Shown here piece by piece: positions 16,524 to 25,392 of a DNA stretch of 64,000 bases. Made by a program: the position numbers and the translations under genes. Numbering within the stretch: position 1 is the stretch's first letter; each line of letters starts with the position of its first letter. The stretch spans positions 2,752,279-2,816,278 of the forward strand of contig NC_014212.1 of assembly GCF_000092125.1 (NCBI RefSeq). Direction: 5' to 3'. The notes beneath the pieces were generated by a model, which searched no databases, was not told the origin of the DNA, and worked only from the letters and a program-made list of their open reading frames with translations. The stretch comes from Allomeiothermus silvanus DSM 9946 (lineage in GTDB: Bacteria; Deinococcota; Deinococci; Deinococcales; Thermaceae).

Positions 16524-17126
16524 GTGAGCCTTCCCGACCCTGACCAGAAGGAAACCGGACGCATCGAGGCTTTTAGCGACGGGGTCTTCGCCATCGCCAT
16601 CACCTTGCTGGTGCTCGAGATCAAAGTCCCGCACGAGGTTGAAGCCGGTAGATTGGCCAGGGCGCTGCTCGAGCAATGGCCCAGCTATCTGGCCTTTCTT
16701 ACCCGCTTTTCCTTTATTGGCATCATGTGGATCAACCATCACCGCATATTCCGGCTGATCCACCGCAGCGATCACGGTTTGTTGCTTGTAAATGGCCTGC
16801 TACTGCTGGGAGTGACCTTCGTTCCTTTCCCTACTGCCTTGGTCGCCGATTACCTCCGCCACCCCGACGAGTACGTGGCGGTTATGGTGTTCAACGGCAC
16901 CTATTTAGTCATCTCCATATTTTTCAATTTACTGTGGGGGTACGCTTACCGGCGTGGATTATTCGCCTCTAGTACAGATAGCCGCGCTCCCCGTGGTATC
17001 AACCGAGCGTATCTCATCGGCCCGCTGCTCTACCTTGTAGCCATCGGCTTGGCACTGGTGAATGCGACTGCTAGCCTTGTTTTGAACCTCGCCCTAGCCA
17101 TCTTTTACGGCTTATCCCGGGATTGA
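16524..17126 (+). CDS. TMEM175-family (DUF1211) potassium channel
   Basis: A six-helix membrane protein of 200 residues. The first helix holds the signature RIEAFSDGVFAIAITLLVLE, whose RxxxFSD motif defines the TMEM175/DUF1211 family. Bacterial members form tetrameric potassium-permeable channels, and a single six-helix repeat is normal for them. It starts with GTG 8 bp after the iron ATPase gene and ends 7 bp before truA, so it may be read from the iron promoter. No functional link to iron is evident. Confidence 0.8.
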   Translation: MSLPDPDQKETGRIEAFSDGVFAIAITLLVLEIKVPHEVEAGRLARALLEQWPSYLAFLTRFSFIGIMWINHHRIFRLIHRSDHGLLLVNGLLLLGVTFVPFPTALVADYLRHPDEYVAVMVFNGTYLVISIFFNLLWGYAYRRGLFASSTDSRAPRGINRAYLIGPLLYLVAIGLALVNATASLVLNLALAIFYGLSRD

Positions 17127-17133
17127 ACGTTTC

Positions 17134-17913
17134 ATGCGGCGCATCAAACTGACAGTGGAATTCGACGGGACGCACTTCGCTGGGCTGCAAACCCAGGCTA
17201 AAGGGGAGCGTACCGTGCAAAACACCCTCGAGCAGGCCCTCGCGCAGATCCCCGGCGCCATCCCCAAAGTGGTCGCCGCGGGCCGCACCGACGCCGGGGT
17301 CCACGCCCTGGCGATGCCCCTGCACTACGACACCCTGGACCCCATTCCGCCCGAGAAGATCCCCCTCGCCCTCAACGGCCTCCTGCCGCCCGACCTGCGG
17401 GCTTTGGCTGCCGAGGAGGTAGCGCCGGAGTTTCACGCCCGCAAGAGCTGCCACTGGCGGGCTTACCGCTACCGTATCTTGAACCGCAAGACGCCCAGCG
17501 CCCTCTTGCGCCACTACGCGTGGTGGATACCGCAGCAGCTCAACCTGGTAGCCATGCGCCACGCCCTCGAGCACCTGGTAGGCGAGCACGACTTCAAAGC
17601 CTTCGCGGTCAAGGAGAAGCGTCCTACCGTGCGGCGGATCTACCGGGCACACCTCACCGTCCTCACCCCCGATATCGCCCAGGATGCCAAAAATGAGCGG
17701 GAAATCCACCTCGAGTTTGTAGGGTCGGGGTTTCTGCGGGGCCAGGTGCGCAGCATGGTAGGTACCTTGGTCGAGGTGGGGCTGGGCAAGCGAGATTCGC
17801 AGAGCCTGGGGGAACTGCTCAGGACCGGTACCCGTTCCCAGGCCGGGCCGACCGCTCCTCCCCAGGGGCTGTACTTCGTGGGAGCGGGCTACGCGCCGTG
17901 GGGGGCAGCATGA
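17134..17913 (+). CDS. truA: tRNA pseudouridine(38-40) synthase
   Basis: TruA converts uridines 38-40 of the tRNA anticodon arm to pseudouridine. The catalytic aspartate is in AGRTDAGVHA, preceded by EFDGTHFAGLQ, and the C-terminal FVGSGFLRGQVRSMVGTLVEVG segment is typical. Length is 259 residues, normal. Its TGA overlaps the next ATG (ATGA), so the two genes are translationally coupled. Confidence 0.93.
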   Translation: MRRIKLTVEFDGTHFAGLQTQAKGERTVQNTLEQALAQIPGAIPKVVAAGRTDAGVHALAMPLHYDTLDPIPPEKIPLALNGLLPPDLRALAAEEVAPEFHARKSCHWRAYRYRILNRKTPSALLRHYAWWIPQQLNLVAMRHALEHLVGEHDFKAFAVKEKRPTVRRIYRAHLTVLTPDIAQDAKNEREIHLEFVGSGFLRGQVRSMVGTLVEVGLGKRDSQSLGELLRTGTRSQAGPTAPPQGLYFVGAGYAPWGAA

Positions 17914-19115
17914 ACGTATCGCGTATCCTTCTCCTCTCCAACGGCCACGGCGAGGACGCCATCGGTGCAGCCATCGCCCGGGAGCTAGCGCGCCTGGGGC
18001 TCGAGCCGCTGCCCCTCCCGCTGGTAGGCAGCGGCAACGCCTACGCACGGGCCGGTTTTCCGGTGCTGGGGCCGCGCCGGGAGATGCCCTCGGGGGGGTT
18101 CGTGCGCTTCAACCCCAAGGCCCTCTTGGCCGATCTGCGCTCAGGCTGGCTGGCGATGACCAAAGAGCAGGTGCGGGTATTGCGCGCGGCCGCTTCGGGG
18201 GCAGCCACGTTGGTGGTGGGTGACCTCTACGGGCTTTTTCTGGGCAGCCGCTACGGAGGGAGGCCGCTTTTCCAGGTGCAACCGCTGGTCTCGGTACGCT
18301 ACCCGGGGGCCCAGGGCCTCGAGGCCCTTGAACACCTTCCCGCCCAACGCTTTCTGCTCCCCGAGCGGCTACTGATGCGCCGGGCCGCGCGGGTCTACCC
18401 CCGCGACCCCGAGAGCGCCGCCTGGCTCCAGGCGCGGGGGGTTGCCCACGCGGTATGCCTGGGCAACCCTTTGCTGGATGCCGTTTTTGGCGAAGCCCCC
18501 CTCGAGCCCTCCCCCCCCTACTTGCTCCTCCTCCCCGGATCTCGGGCCGATGCCTATTTCAGCCTGCCCATCATGCTGGAGGCGGTTCGTGAACTGCGTC
18601 CCCTGACATTGACCCCGGTCGTGGCCTGGTCGGGGCTGGACTTGGGCGGGCTGCAGGCTCCGGGATGGGCGCTCGAGCGGCTAATCGGTGGGGAGGTCGG
18701 TGTCACCCATACCCTGATTCATCTGGACGGAACCCGGGTTTTCCTCGCCCAAGGCGCCTTCAAGTCGGCCTTGCTGGGGTCGAAGCTGGCCTTCTCAACT
18801 TCCGGCAGCGCCGCCGAGCAGGCCGCCGGGTACGGGGTCCCTCTGGTCGGCTTTCCCACCCCCGGTCCGCAGTACACCGCGAGCTTTGCCCGGGCGCAAC
18901 AGCAGTTGTTGGGTAAGGCTCTCACCCTGGCCCTGCCCTACCCCCGCGAGGTAGCCCAGGCCGCCCGGGCCTTGCTCCACCACCCCCAGGCCTACCAAGC
19001 CGCACAGGAGGAAGGGAAAAAAGCCATGGGCGCGCCCGGAGCAGCCCGGCGCATCGCCGAGGACATCGCCGCCTATCTGCGCTACCTCCCCCAGATCTCG
19101 AGCCACACCCGGTAA
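17910..19115 (+). CDS. lipid-A-disaccharide synthase-related glycosyltransferase
   Basis: A protein of about 401 residues in the group annotated as lipid-A-disaccharide synthase-related, a GT-B fold relative of LpxB found in Deinococcus-Thermus and Cyanobacteria, which are not thought to make standard lipid A this way. It shows SNGHGEDAIGAAIARELA at the N-terminus, GNPLLDAVFG and LLLPGSRADAY mid-protein, and FSTSGSAAEQAAGYGVPLVGFPTPGPQY in the donor-binding domain. I chose the ATG inside the truA overlap. Its 3' end overlaps the convergent gene by 34 bp. The substrate is unknown. Confidence 0.75.
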   Translation: MNVSRILLLSNGHGEDAIGAAIARELARLGLEPLPLPLVGSGNAYARAGFPVLGPRREMPSGGFVRFNPKALLADLRSGWLAMTKEQVRVLRAAASGAATLVVGDLYGLFLGSRYGGRPLFQVQPLVSVRYPGAQGLEALEHLPAQRFLLPERLLMRRAARVYPRDPESAAWLQARGVAHAVCLGNPLLDAVFGEAPLEPSPPYLLLLPGSRADAYFSLPIMLEAVRELRPLTLTPVVAWSGLDLGGLQAPGWALERLIGGEVGVTHTLIHLDGTRVFLAQGAFKSALLGSKLAFSTSGSAAEQAAGYGVPLVGFPTPGPQYTASFARAQQQLLGKALTLALPYPREVAQAARALLHHPQAYQAAQEEGKKAMGAPGAARRIAEDIAAYLRYLPQISSHTR

Positions 19116-19810
19116 GCCCCTAGCGGCTGGAAGCTGGCGTCCAGCCCTAGCCGCACCCCGTCGGCGTAGCTATAGGCCAGCCCGAGCAGCAGCTTGCGCC
19201 CGGGGTTCCACCAGAAGGAACCCTCGAGGGCATCCTGAGGGGAAAAGGCCCACCTGCCGTTGCCGAAAAACCCCCGGTCGCCTTGCCAATATAGCCCCCC
19301 GCAAAGCGTATCCAGCGCTCCTTCCACGCCAAGGCGCGGGATGAAGCCCGACCCTCCCAGGAAGGCCCCCGCCGAGAACCCTCCGCTCCGGCCTCCCAGA
19401 TAGACCCGGTTACCCCACAAGTAGGCGGCCTCGAGCGAAAGGTACCCCACCGGCTCGGGGGCCGCATAGCTGCCATATATCCCCCAAGCGCCCTCGAGGC
19501 CGAAGGGGGTCTGATCCTCCGGATTGCTGTAGCGGGCCCACTTGCCCACCACCACCCGGTAGGGCTCGAGCCGGGCGTCCAGATATCCTTCCAGGAGGTT
19601 AGCCTGGGGCTCGAGGTCCACCCACACCGCTCCCTTGCCCTCTAGCTCAAACTGTGCGGCGGTGGTATTGGCCTGTAGGCTAATCCCGGCGGTTCCTAGG
19701 TTCCCGGTACTTCCCCAGTTCAACCGGAATAGGGCTTCGGGCTTCAGGTCCAGGCTGAGTTGCGGCCACAACAGCGGAAGACTGATCCAAGAGAATAGGA
19801 GACGGCGCAC
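19082..19810 (-). CDS. secreted outer-membrane-barrel-like protein, unknown
   Basis: I do not recognise a named family. The 242-residue protein has an N-terminal hydrophobic export segment (MRRLLFSWISLPLLWPQLSL) and alternating short strands rich in Gly, Tyr, Trp and Leu. It ends in an aromatic-rich strand (YRVWLEIWGR), which together suggest a small outer-membrane beta-barrel. The 3' end overlaps the convergent LpxB-related gene. Confidence 0.5.
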   Translation of the reverse strand: MRRLLFSWISLPLLWPQLSLDLKPEALFRLNWGSTGNLGTAGISLQANTTAAQFELEGKGAVWVDLEPQANLLEGYLDARLEPYRVVVGKWARYSNPEDQTPFGLEGAWGIYGSYAAPEPVGYLSLEAAYLWGNRVYLGGRSGGFSAGAFLGGSGFIPRLGVEGALDTLCGGLYWQGDRGFFGNGRWAFSPQDALEGSFWWNPGRKLLLGLAYSYADGVRLGLDASFQPLGAYRVWLEIWGR

Positions 19811-19850
19811 CCCCCTACGCTAAACGCAAAAGGCAAAACCCTCAATGCCC

Positions 19851-19875
19851 AAAACCCCTCCCCACAGGAGAGGGG
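19851..19875 (-). terminator. terminator of the oligopeptide transporter operon
   Basis: On the minus strand CCCCTCTCC-TGT-GGGGAGGGG folds into a 9-bp stem with one wobble pair and a 3-base loop, followed by TTTTG. It lies 17 bp beyond the stop of the last permease gene. A near relative of this hairpin occurs at 25606-25630. Confidence 0.6.
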
Positions 19876-19892
19876 TCAGGGATGGGGGTGCT

Positions 19893-21113
19893 TTACAACC
19901 GGCTACGCGGGTCTAGGGCGTCGCGCAAGCCGTCGCCCATGTAGTTGAAAGCCAGCACCGTGACGAAGATCATAAAACCCGGCGCCAGGGCCAACCAGGG
20001 AGCCGAGAAGATGTACTCCTGGGCATTGGAAAGCATGTTACCCCAGGTCGCCACCGGAGGCTGGACGCCAAAGCCCAGGAAGGACAGGGCTGCCTCGGTC
20101 ACGATGGCGTCACCCACGCCCAAGGTCACGCTCACGATCACCGGTGCCAGCGCGTTGGGGACCAGGTGGCGGAACATAATCCGGCCTTCCCCTGCCCCCA
20201 TAGCCTGGGCCGCTGCAGTGAAGTCCTGCTCCCGCAAGGAGAGGATAGCCCCGCGGATCAGACGGGCGGTCCCGGTCCAGCCCAGCACCACCAGGATGGC
20301 GATGATGATAAACACCGAGGCCGATTCGCCGAAAGCGGCTTGCGCCCACTGGCCCACCACTACGTTGGGGTCGCGCAAAAGCGCCGAAAGCACCAGCAGC
20401 AAGGGCAAGGTGGGGATGGTCAGCACAAAGTCGATCACCCGGCTGATCACGATGTCTAAGTCGAGCCGGATGGTTCCCCATATACCCCATATGGCCGCCA
20501 CCGCCACCGCCCCCCAGGCCACCAGCAGGCCCAGCCCGGAGAGCAGGTTGCCCAAGCTCCGCTCCCCGCCCAAGTACGCCCGGACGTCATCGCCGGAGAG
20601 CTTCCAGGCTAGGTCCGCAACCAGATACAGCGCCAGGTAGTAAAGCCCCCAGGAAATTACCCGCCACCCCGCGAAGAGGGCCGGTTGCCAGCCCTCCTTG
20701 GCTTGGGCCAAGGGCCCCAGGTAGAAGCGGAAGGGCTTGCCCGAAAAATACCCAGCCAGCGTACCCAGCACGGTGCCGATCAGCACGCTGGCGATGGCCG
20801 CGGTAAAACCCACCAACAAGGAGATGCGGGCCCCGTAGATGATGCGCGAGAGCACGTCGCGGCCCAGGTCATCGGTACCCAGCCAGTGCTGAGGGGAGGG
20901 AGGGTTGAAGTACTGCGCTCCGAGGTTTTCTCCCGTAGGTTGCGCGGTGGGGTCGTAGGGGGCGATGTAGGGAGCCAACACCGCCATTAAGATCAGGAGG
21001 ATAATGAAGACCAAGGAGGCCATGGCGAGCCGGTGCTTTTTGAAGCGTCGCCAGGCCAAAGCCCAGGTGGATTGCGGTTGGGCCTGCCGGGGTTGAGCTG
21101 CTATGGTTGCCAT
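19893..21113 (-). CDS. oligopeptide ABC transporter permease (OppC/DppC type)
   Basis: An inner-membrane permease for peptide import. It has the family N-terminal cytoplasmic stretch (FKKHRLAMASLVFIILLILMA), the WLGTDDLGRDVLSRIIYGARISL signature and the EAA loop (AAAQAMGAGEGRIMFRHLVPNAL). At 406 residues it is about 100 longer than usual: an extra segment between AGYFSGKPF and LDIVISRVIDF adds two hydrophobic stretches (about residues 150-172 and 188-212). It is the last gene of the oppA-oppB-oppC run; no ATPase genes are adjacent, so they must lie elsewhere. Confidence 0.85.
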   Translation of the reverse strand: MATIAAQPRQAQPQSTWALAWRRFKKHRLAMASLVFIILLILMAVLAPYIAPYDPTAQPTGENLGAQYFNPPSPQHWLGTDDLGRDVLSRIIYGARISLLVGFTAAIASVLIGTVLGTLAGYFSGKPFRFYLGPLAQAKEGWQPALFAGWRVISWGLYYLALYLVADLAWKLSGDDVRAYLGGERSLGNLLSGLGLLVAWGAVAVAAIWGIWGTIRLDLDIVISRVIDFVLTIPTLPLLLVLSALLRDPNVVVGQWAQAAFGESASVFIIIAILVVLGWTGTARLIRGAILSLREQDFTAAAQAMGAGEGRIMFRHLVPNALAPVIVSVTLGVGDAIVTEAALSFLGFGVQPPVATWGNMLSNAQEYIFSAPWLALAPGFMIFVTVLAFNYMGDGLRDALDPRSRL

Positions 21114-21121
21114 AAAGCCCC

Positions 21122-22126
21122 CTAATTGTAGCGGATGCGCGGATCCACCACCGCGTACATCAGGTCGGCGATGAGGTTGAAGAGCACCGTCAGCAACGCC
21201 AGCAGGGCCAAGGCCGCCATCGCCACGTTGTAGTCTTTCTCTACCAAGGCGTCAAAGATGGCCCGCCCCATGCCCGGCCAGGAGAAGATGGTCTCGGTGA
21301 TGACCGCCCCGCCCAGCACCCCCGGGATGGCTAGCCCCACCAGCGTGACCATAGGGATCAGGGCGTTGCGCAGGGCGTGCTTGTAAATCACCACCCGTTC
21401 GGATAGCCCCTTGGAGCGGGCGGTACGCACGTAGTCTTGGTTCAAGACCTCGAGCAGGCTGGCCCGCATGAAACGGGTCCAGGCCGCCATCTGAATTAGC
21501 GAGAGGGCCAGCACCGGCAGGATCAGGTGGCGGATCCACACCACGATATACTCGCCCAGGCTCACCGTGTTTCCTATGTCCGAGGGCAAGTAAGGCGGTA
21601 CTCCCCCCGTGGGGAGCCGCAAGTTTTCGGGCATCACCACCGCGAAGAAATACAGCAGCAGGATGCCCAAGAAAAAGATGGGGATGGAGAACCCCAAGAA
21701 CGAGATGAAGGTGATGGCGTAATCCGCCACCGTGTACTGCCGCACCGCTGAAAATATACCTACCGGGATCGCCACCACCAGGGCCAGGATAAACGCCAAC
21801 CCCGAGAGGAGCAGGGTCTTGGGCAACCGCTGCCCGAAGATGTACTCCCCCGCGGGCAGCCCGTAGGTGCGGGACTGGCCCAAGTCGCCCTGCACCGCCC
21901 GGCCCAACCACTTGAAGTAGCGGATATAGATGGGCTGATCCAGCCCGTAAGCCCGGCGGAGTTGCTCGAGTTGTTCGGCGGTGATGCGCGGGTTGTTGCG
22001 CTTTAGCTCGTCCAGTGGATCGCCTGGCTGCAAAGCCAACAGCGCGTAGATCACGACGGAAGCCGCAAACAACAGCGGCACCATTTGTAGTAGCCTTCGT
22101 ACCGTGTAAGCAAACACAAGCCTCAA
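21122..22126 (-). CDS. oligopeptide ABC transporter permease (OppB/DppB type)
   Basis: The partner permease of the peptide importer, 334 residues with six predicted transmembrane segments. It shows the usual N-terminus (VRRLLQMVPLLFAASVVIYALLALQPGDP), LGLDQPIYIRYFKWLG-like periplasmic start, and the EAA loop (RTARSKGLSERVVIYKHALRNALIPMV). It ends with the standard VVDPRIRY. It lies 8 bp before the OppC gene and 98 bp after the binding-protein gene, from which it is separated by a strong hairpin. Confidence 0.9.
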   Translation of the reverse strand: MRLVFAYTVRRLLQMVPLLFAASVVIYALLALQPGDPLDELKRNNPRITAEQLEQLRRAYGLDQPIYIRYFKWLGRAVQGDLGQSRTYGLPAGEYIFGQRLPKTLLLSGLAFILALVVAIPVGIFSAVRQYTVADYAITFISFLGFSIPIFFLGILLLYFFAVVMPENLRLPTGGVPPYLPSDIGNTVSLGEYIVVWIRHLILPVLALSLIQMAAWTRFMRASLLEVLNQDYVRTARSKGLSERVVIYKHALRNALIPMVTLVGLAIPGVLGGAVITETIFSWPGMGRAIFDALVEKDYNVAMAALALLALLTVLFNLIADLMYAVVDPRIRYN

Positions 22127-22182
22127 ACCTCCACGTTCAGATTATGCCCCTTTTCCCCCCAAAATGCGCAGTTCCAAAGAAC

Positions 22183-22206
22183 CGCCCGCAGGAAATCCTG
22201 CGGGCG
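22183..22206 (-). terminator. intercistronic hairpin after the peptide-binding gene
   Basis: A perfect 11-bp inverted repeat (CGCCCGCAGGA / TCCTGCGGGCG, 2-base loop) lies 18 bp beyond the binding-protein stop. On the minus strand it is followed by GTTCTTTGG rather than a full T-run. It probably acts as a leaky terminator or a 3'-stabilising structure so that the binding protein is made in excess of the permeases. Confidence 0.55.
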
Positions 22207-22224
22207 TCTAGATTCAGGATGCTC

Positions 22225-24093
22225 TTAGAAGCTACGGGCGTACTTGGCCTGGTCGAGGCGCTTCACCGCACCGCGGCTCTCCCAGCCAATCTCCCAAGCA
22301 TTCCAGCCAGGGTAGCCGTTGCCGCCGGAGTAAGCGGCTGCGACGTAGTTGACCAAGCCCTTACGCACCACGTAGGGGTTGGAGCGGAAGTACAGGGGAA
22401 GGGCCGGCAGTTCCTTGGCCCAGATTTCCTGCGCCTGGGCGAACAACTGCTTGCGGCGCGCTTCGTTGAACTCGAGCACGCCCTGGCTGGTCAGGCGGTC
22501 GAAGTCGTCGTTGCGCCAGCCGCCGATGTTCTGCCCTTGGTAGTTGTTTTCCTTGGTCGGCACCGAGATGGCCCCGGTGTTCAGGTTCTTGTACTGGAAG
22601 AGGTCGCCACCCTCAGCCAGGCTGGACACCCAAGCAAACTCAAATAGACCCGTCCAGCGGCATTCTGAGGCACGCTGGATGAAGTCGTCGGCGAAGACCA
22701 CTGCGCTGGGGGCGTTGTTGATCTTGACGGAGATGCCCAGCTGTTTGAAGTCGTTGGCGAAGAACTGCTGGGTGCGCTCGCGGATAGCGTTGCCAGCAGT
22801 GGTGACAAACTCGATCTCGAAGCGGACGGTGCGTCCTCCCACGGTGCGCTGCAAGATGCCGTCAGAACCCTTCTTCCAGCCTAGCTGGGCCAAGAGGTCC
22901 TCCGCCTTCTTGAGGTTGTACTCGTACTTGGCCACGTTGGGGTTGAACAAGGGGTTCACCGGGGCAATCCAGGTGTGGGCCACCGGCTGCAACCCATCGA
23001 AGAAGGCTTTGACCAGCCCTTCACGGTTCATGGCGTAAAGGAGGGCCTGGCGGGTGCGTACGTCGTCGAGGCCCAGGTCCTTGACCTGCTGGCAGTTGCT
23101 GAACTTGTTTACGTCGATGTGTTCCCAAATAGGCCCGGGAACGAACCAGATGTCAAAGCGGCCCGGAGCCCGGCTGGTGAGCTGCCGGGAGCGGGCTTGG
23201 TCGAAGGTCAGGGCCACGGAGGAGGTGACGTCGATCCCGCCCCCCAGAATAGCTACCAGGAGCGAGTTGGTGTTCTGGATGAAGCGGTAGGTGACCTTCT
23301 GCACGTACTTGTCAGCTCCACCTTGGGGGGTGACGGCGGTGAAGTTGGGGTTGCGCACCATCTCCACGCTGCTCCCCGGCACCCAGCGGTTCACCCGGAA
23401 CGGCCCGGAGTAGACCATCTTCTTGGCGTTGATGGCCTGAGGAGTGGAGAAGCTATTGAAGAAAGACCGGTAGATCTCGTTAATCTTCTCGGCGTCTTTA
23501 TCTACGTTGAGCCCCTTGACCTGGGCCAGCGCCTTGTCGAACTCGGCCTTCATGATATGGGCCGGGGCGTAGCCCATGGGCGAGCCGTAGGTGTCGTAGT
23601 AGTAGGCGGGCTCGAAGGTTACCGTGAAGTTGCGGGCATCTTTCACACTCAGCTTCACCCGCTGCCAGTAGTCGGGGTTCAGTACCGGCATACCGGGGGC
23701 CTTACCTACGTCGTAGTAGAACTTGATGTCGTCGGTGGTGAGGGGCTGGCCATCGGACCACTTAAGCCCCTCCTTGAGGGTCAGATCCATCTCGAGCCGC
23801 TTTTTGCCCCCCCCGATGTCGGTCACGCGCAGGCGGCGGTTCTGCTCGGTGGGCAGTTCCGTCACCAGCACCGGGAAGCTTTCGCTTTCAACATCGGTGC
23901 CGATCAGGGGAGCGAACAGGTACTGCTCCATCTCGCTCTTGATGGCCTGGTTGGAGATCACATTGAGGAAATCTCCGGCCAGCACCCGGGGCTCCTGCGA
24001 AGCTCCCACAATCAGGCTGTTGTCTTGCGGCCCAGCCCAAGCCAGCCCGGCTAGGGCAAAGCCCAGCACGGCGAACTTACTCAAACGGTTCAT
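22225..24093 (-). CDS. peptide ABC transporter substrate-binding protein
   Basis: A secreted solute-binding protein of family 5 (OppA/DppA), about 622 residues, that delivers peptides to the following permeases. The signal peptide is MNRLSKFAVLGFALAGLAWA, and the mature domain shows the SBP_bac_5 pattern (LTLKEGLKWSDGQPLTTDDIKF). The start is fixed by AAAGGAGG five bases before the ATG; an in-frame start 15 codons upstream lacks such a site. A near-consensus promoter lies 44-71 bp upstream, with IS481 material immediately beyond it. Confidence 0.9.
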   Translation of the reverse strand: MNRLSKFAVLGFALAGLAWAGPQDNSLIVGASQEPRVLAGDFLNVISNQAIKSEMEQYLFAPLIGTDVESESFPVLVTELPTEQNRRLRVTDIGGGKKRLEMDLTLKEGLKWSDGQPLTTDDIKFYYDVGKAPGMPVLNPDYWQRVKLSVKDARNFTVTFEPAYYYDTYGSPMGYAPAHIMKAEFDKALAQVKGLNVDKDAEKINEIYRSFFNSFSTPQAINAKKMVYSGPFRVNRWVPGSSVEMVRNPNFTAVTPQGGADKYVQKVTYRFIQNTNSLLVAILGGGIDVTSSVALTFDQARSRQLTSRAPGRFDIWFVPGPIWEHIDVNKFSNCQQVKDLGLDDVRTRQALLYAMNREGLVKAFFDGLQPVAHTWIAPVNPLFNPNVAKYEYNLKKAEDLLAQLGWKKGSDGILQRTVGGRTVRFEIEFVTTAGNAIRERTQQFFANDFKQLGISVKINNAPSAVVFADDFIQRASECRWTGLFEFAWVSSLAEGGDLFQYKNLNTGAISVPTKENNYQGQNIGGWRNDDFDRLTSQGVLEFNEARRKQLFAQAQEIWAKELPALPLYFRSNPYVVRKGLVNYVAAAYSGGNGYPGWNAWEIGWESRGAVKRLDQAKYARSF

Positions 24094-24136
24094 CAGGCCT
24101 CCTTTGTAGCAATGGCAGTTTTTCTTTGCCGCCATC

Positions 24137-24164
24137 ATTATAGCCAGAGGATGATTACCGTCAA
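24137..24164 (-). promoter_or_regulatory. sigma-A promoter of the peptide transporter operon
   Basis: On the minus strand TTGACG, a 16-bp spacer and a perfect TATAAT. The insertion-sequence material at 24170 begins only 5 bp upstream of the -35, so the core promoter survived but anything further upstream was replaced. Confidence 0.7.
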
Positions 24165-24169
24165 TCTGA

Positions 24170-24252
24170 TGTAATCGGTCAACACATTTGAGACTCTTTG
24201 AGGAACCGACTCCTCTTGCATCTTAGCCAAAAACTCCAGCGGAGCAAGACCC
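24170..24252 (-). mobile_element. 83-bp fragment of the IS481-family element
   Basis: This is the right-end 83 bp of the same element, identical to 24253-24335 and ending at GACCC where full copy C begins. It shows that a copy of the element already sat here and that copy C now lies head-to-tail against its end. Confidence 0.9.
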
Positions 24253-25315
24253 TGTAATCGGTCAACACATTTGAGACTCTTTGAGGAACCGACTCCTCTT
24301 GCATCTTAGCCAAAAACTCCAGCGGAGCAAGACCCCCCAGGGCCATGTGAGGCCTTCGGCGGTTGTAGTAGTCCAGGTAGGTATCCAGCTCTGCCTGCAG
24401 CTCGCTGAGCGGGGTGGGCAAAGGCCGGGTGTAGAACTCCTCCTTGAAGGTCCGCTGCATCCGCTCCACGTGACCATTGAGTTTAGGACTCCTCGGCGGT
24501 AGCACAAACAAGGCAATCCCCAGAGCACAGCAGGCCTCCTCAAACTCGGCCATGAACTCGCTGCCCCCATCCACCTGGATGGCCCGGATGGGAAAAGGGG
24601 CCCTGGCCAGAAGCAAGGACAAGAACCCCTCAGAAAGCTTAGCCGTGGCCCGGCTGTGCACCTCCGCCAGGACAAACCGGCTATGGAGGTCAATCGCCGA
24701 GAAGTGCTTGACCATGCTTCCCGGTCCTAAGGTCAGGGTGAGGGTGTCCACCTGGACCAGGTCCCCAGGAGCCCTGGCCTCGTATCCTCGGGGCTTCCTT
24801 TTGGCGTAGGGCCGGTTTACCCTTCGCTTTAGCTTCCCTCTTTGAGTCCGGGCCAGGTAGCCGGCCACGCTCTCGATACGTCGGTGCTTCTCCAGGTAGG
24901 CCAGGATGCGCCCCACCGTGCGTTCGCTCATCTGGAAACCCTCCTTGCGGAGGGTAAGCCAGATGGACCAGCGTCCCCAGGTGGGGTTTTCCTTGCGGAG
25001 AGTTTCTATTCTAATGAGCAGCCCTGGGGTCCAGTGGACCTTTGTGCGCAGGTGCTTAGGGCGGCGGGAGCGGGGTTTGAGTCCAGCCAGGCCCTTTTCT
25101 TTTAGGGCTTTTTGCCAGCGGTGGTAGGTGGCCCGGCTGATCCCGACCAGGTCCTGGATCTCCTTCCAGCTCTTTTTACTTTCACGCAGGGCTTTGACCA
25201 GTCGGAGCTTGCGCAGACGTTCCTGGACCTCTGGGTCGCTTGCGTTGGCCTCGGCCAGCCTCTGTGCTTGTCTAGCGCCTCTCCATATCTCTCGGCCAAC
25301 GGTGGTAAACTGCAC
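24179..25315 (-). CDS. IS481-family transposase, copy C
   Basis: The 354 element-encoded residues match the other copies, triad included. Because the next sequence is the 83-bp fragment of the same element in another frame, translation continues for 24 extra residues (RVLLRWSFWLRC and onward) before a stop. Whether this long foreign tail affects activity is unknown. Confidence 0.9.
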   Translation of the reverse strand: MQFTTVGREIWRGARQAQRLAEANASDPEVQERLRKLRLVKALRESKKSWKEIQDLVGISRATYHRWQKALKEKGLAGLKPRSRRPKHLRTKVHWTPGLLIRIETLRKENPTWGRWSIWLTLRKEGFQMSERTVGRILAYLEKHRRIESVAGYLARTQRGKLKRRVNRPYAKRKPRGYEARAPGDLVQVDTLTLTLGPGSMVKHFSAIDLHSRFVLAEVHSRATAKLSEGFLSLLLARAPFPIRAIQVDGGSEFMAEFEEACCALGIALFVLPPRSPKLNGHVERMQRTFKEEFYTRPLPTPLSELQAELDTYLDYYNRRRPHMALGGLAPLEFLAKMQEESVPQRVSNVLTDYRVLLRWSFWLRCKRSRFLKESQMC

Positions 25316-25392
25316 CTGGGGAACCTCCTTTCCTGGTCGGTTCCCCTCTTTTTATCCCAGCTTAGAGTCTCACATGTGTTTGTCCGGGTTCA
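24253..25392 (-). mobile_element. IS481-family insertion sequence, copy C
   Basis: A full 1,140-bp copy. Unlike B and D it has no matching target duplication: the left neighbour is element sequence ending GACCC and the right neighbour is TTGCC. The missing remainder of the older copy points to recombination or deletion at this site. Confidence 0.93.

Noticed and set aside
17071-18048. 325-codon open frame on the minus strand opposite truA
   Set aside because: It is antisense to a clear truA with intact motifs, has no recognisable family content and is a typical high-G+C shadow frame.
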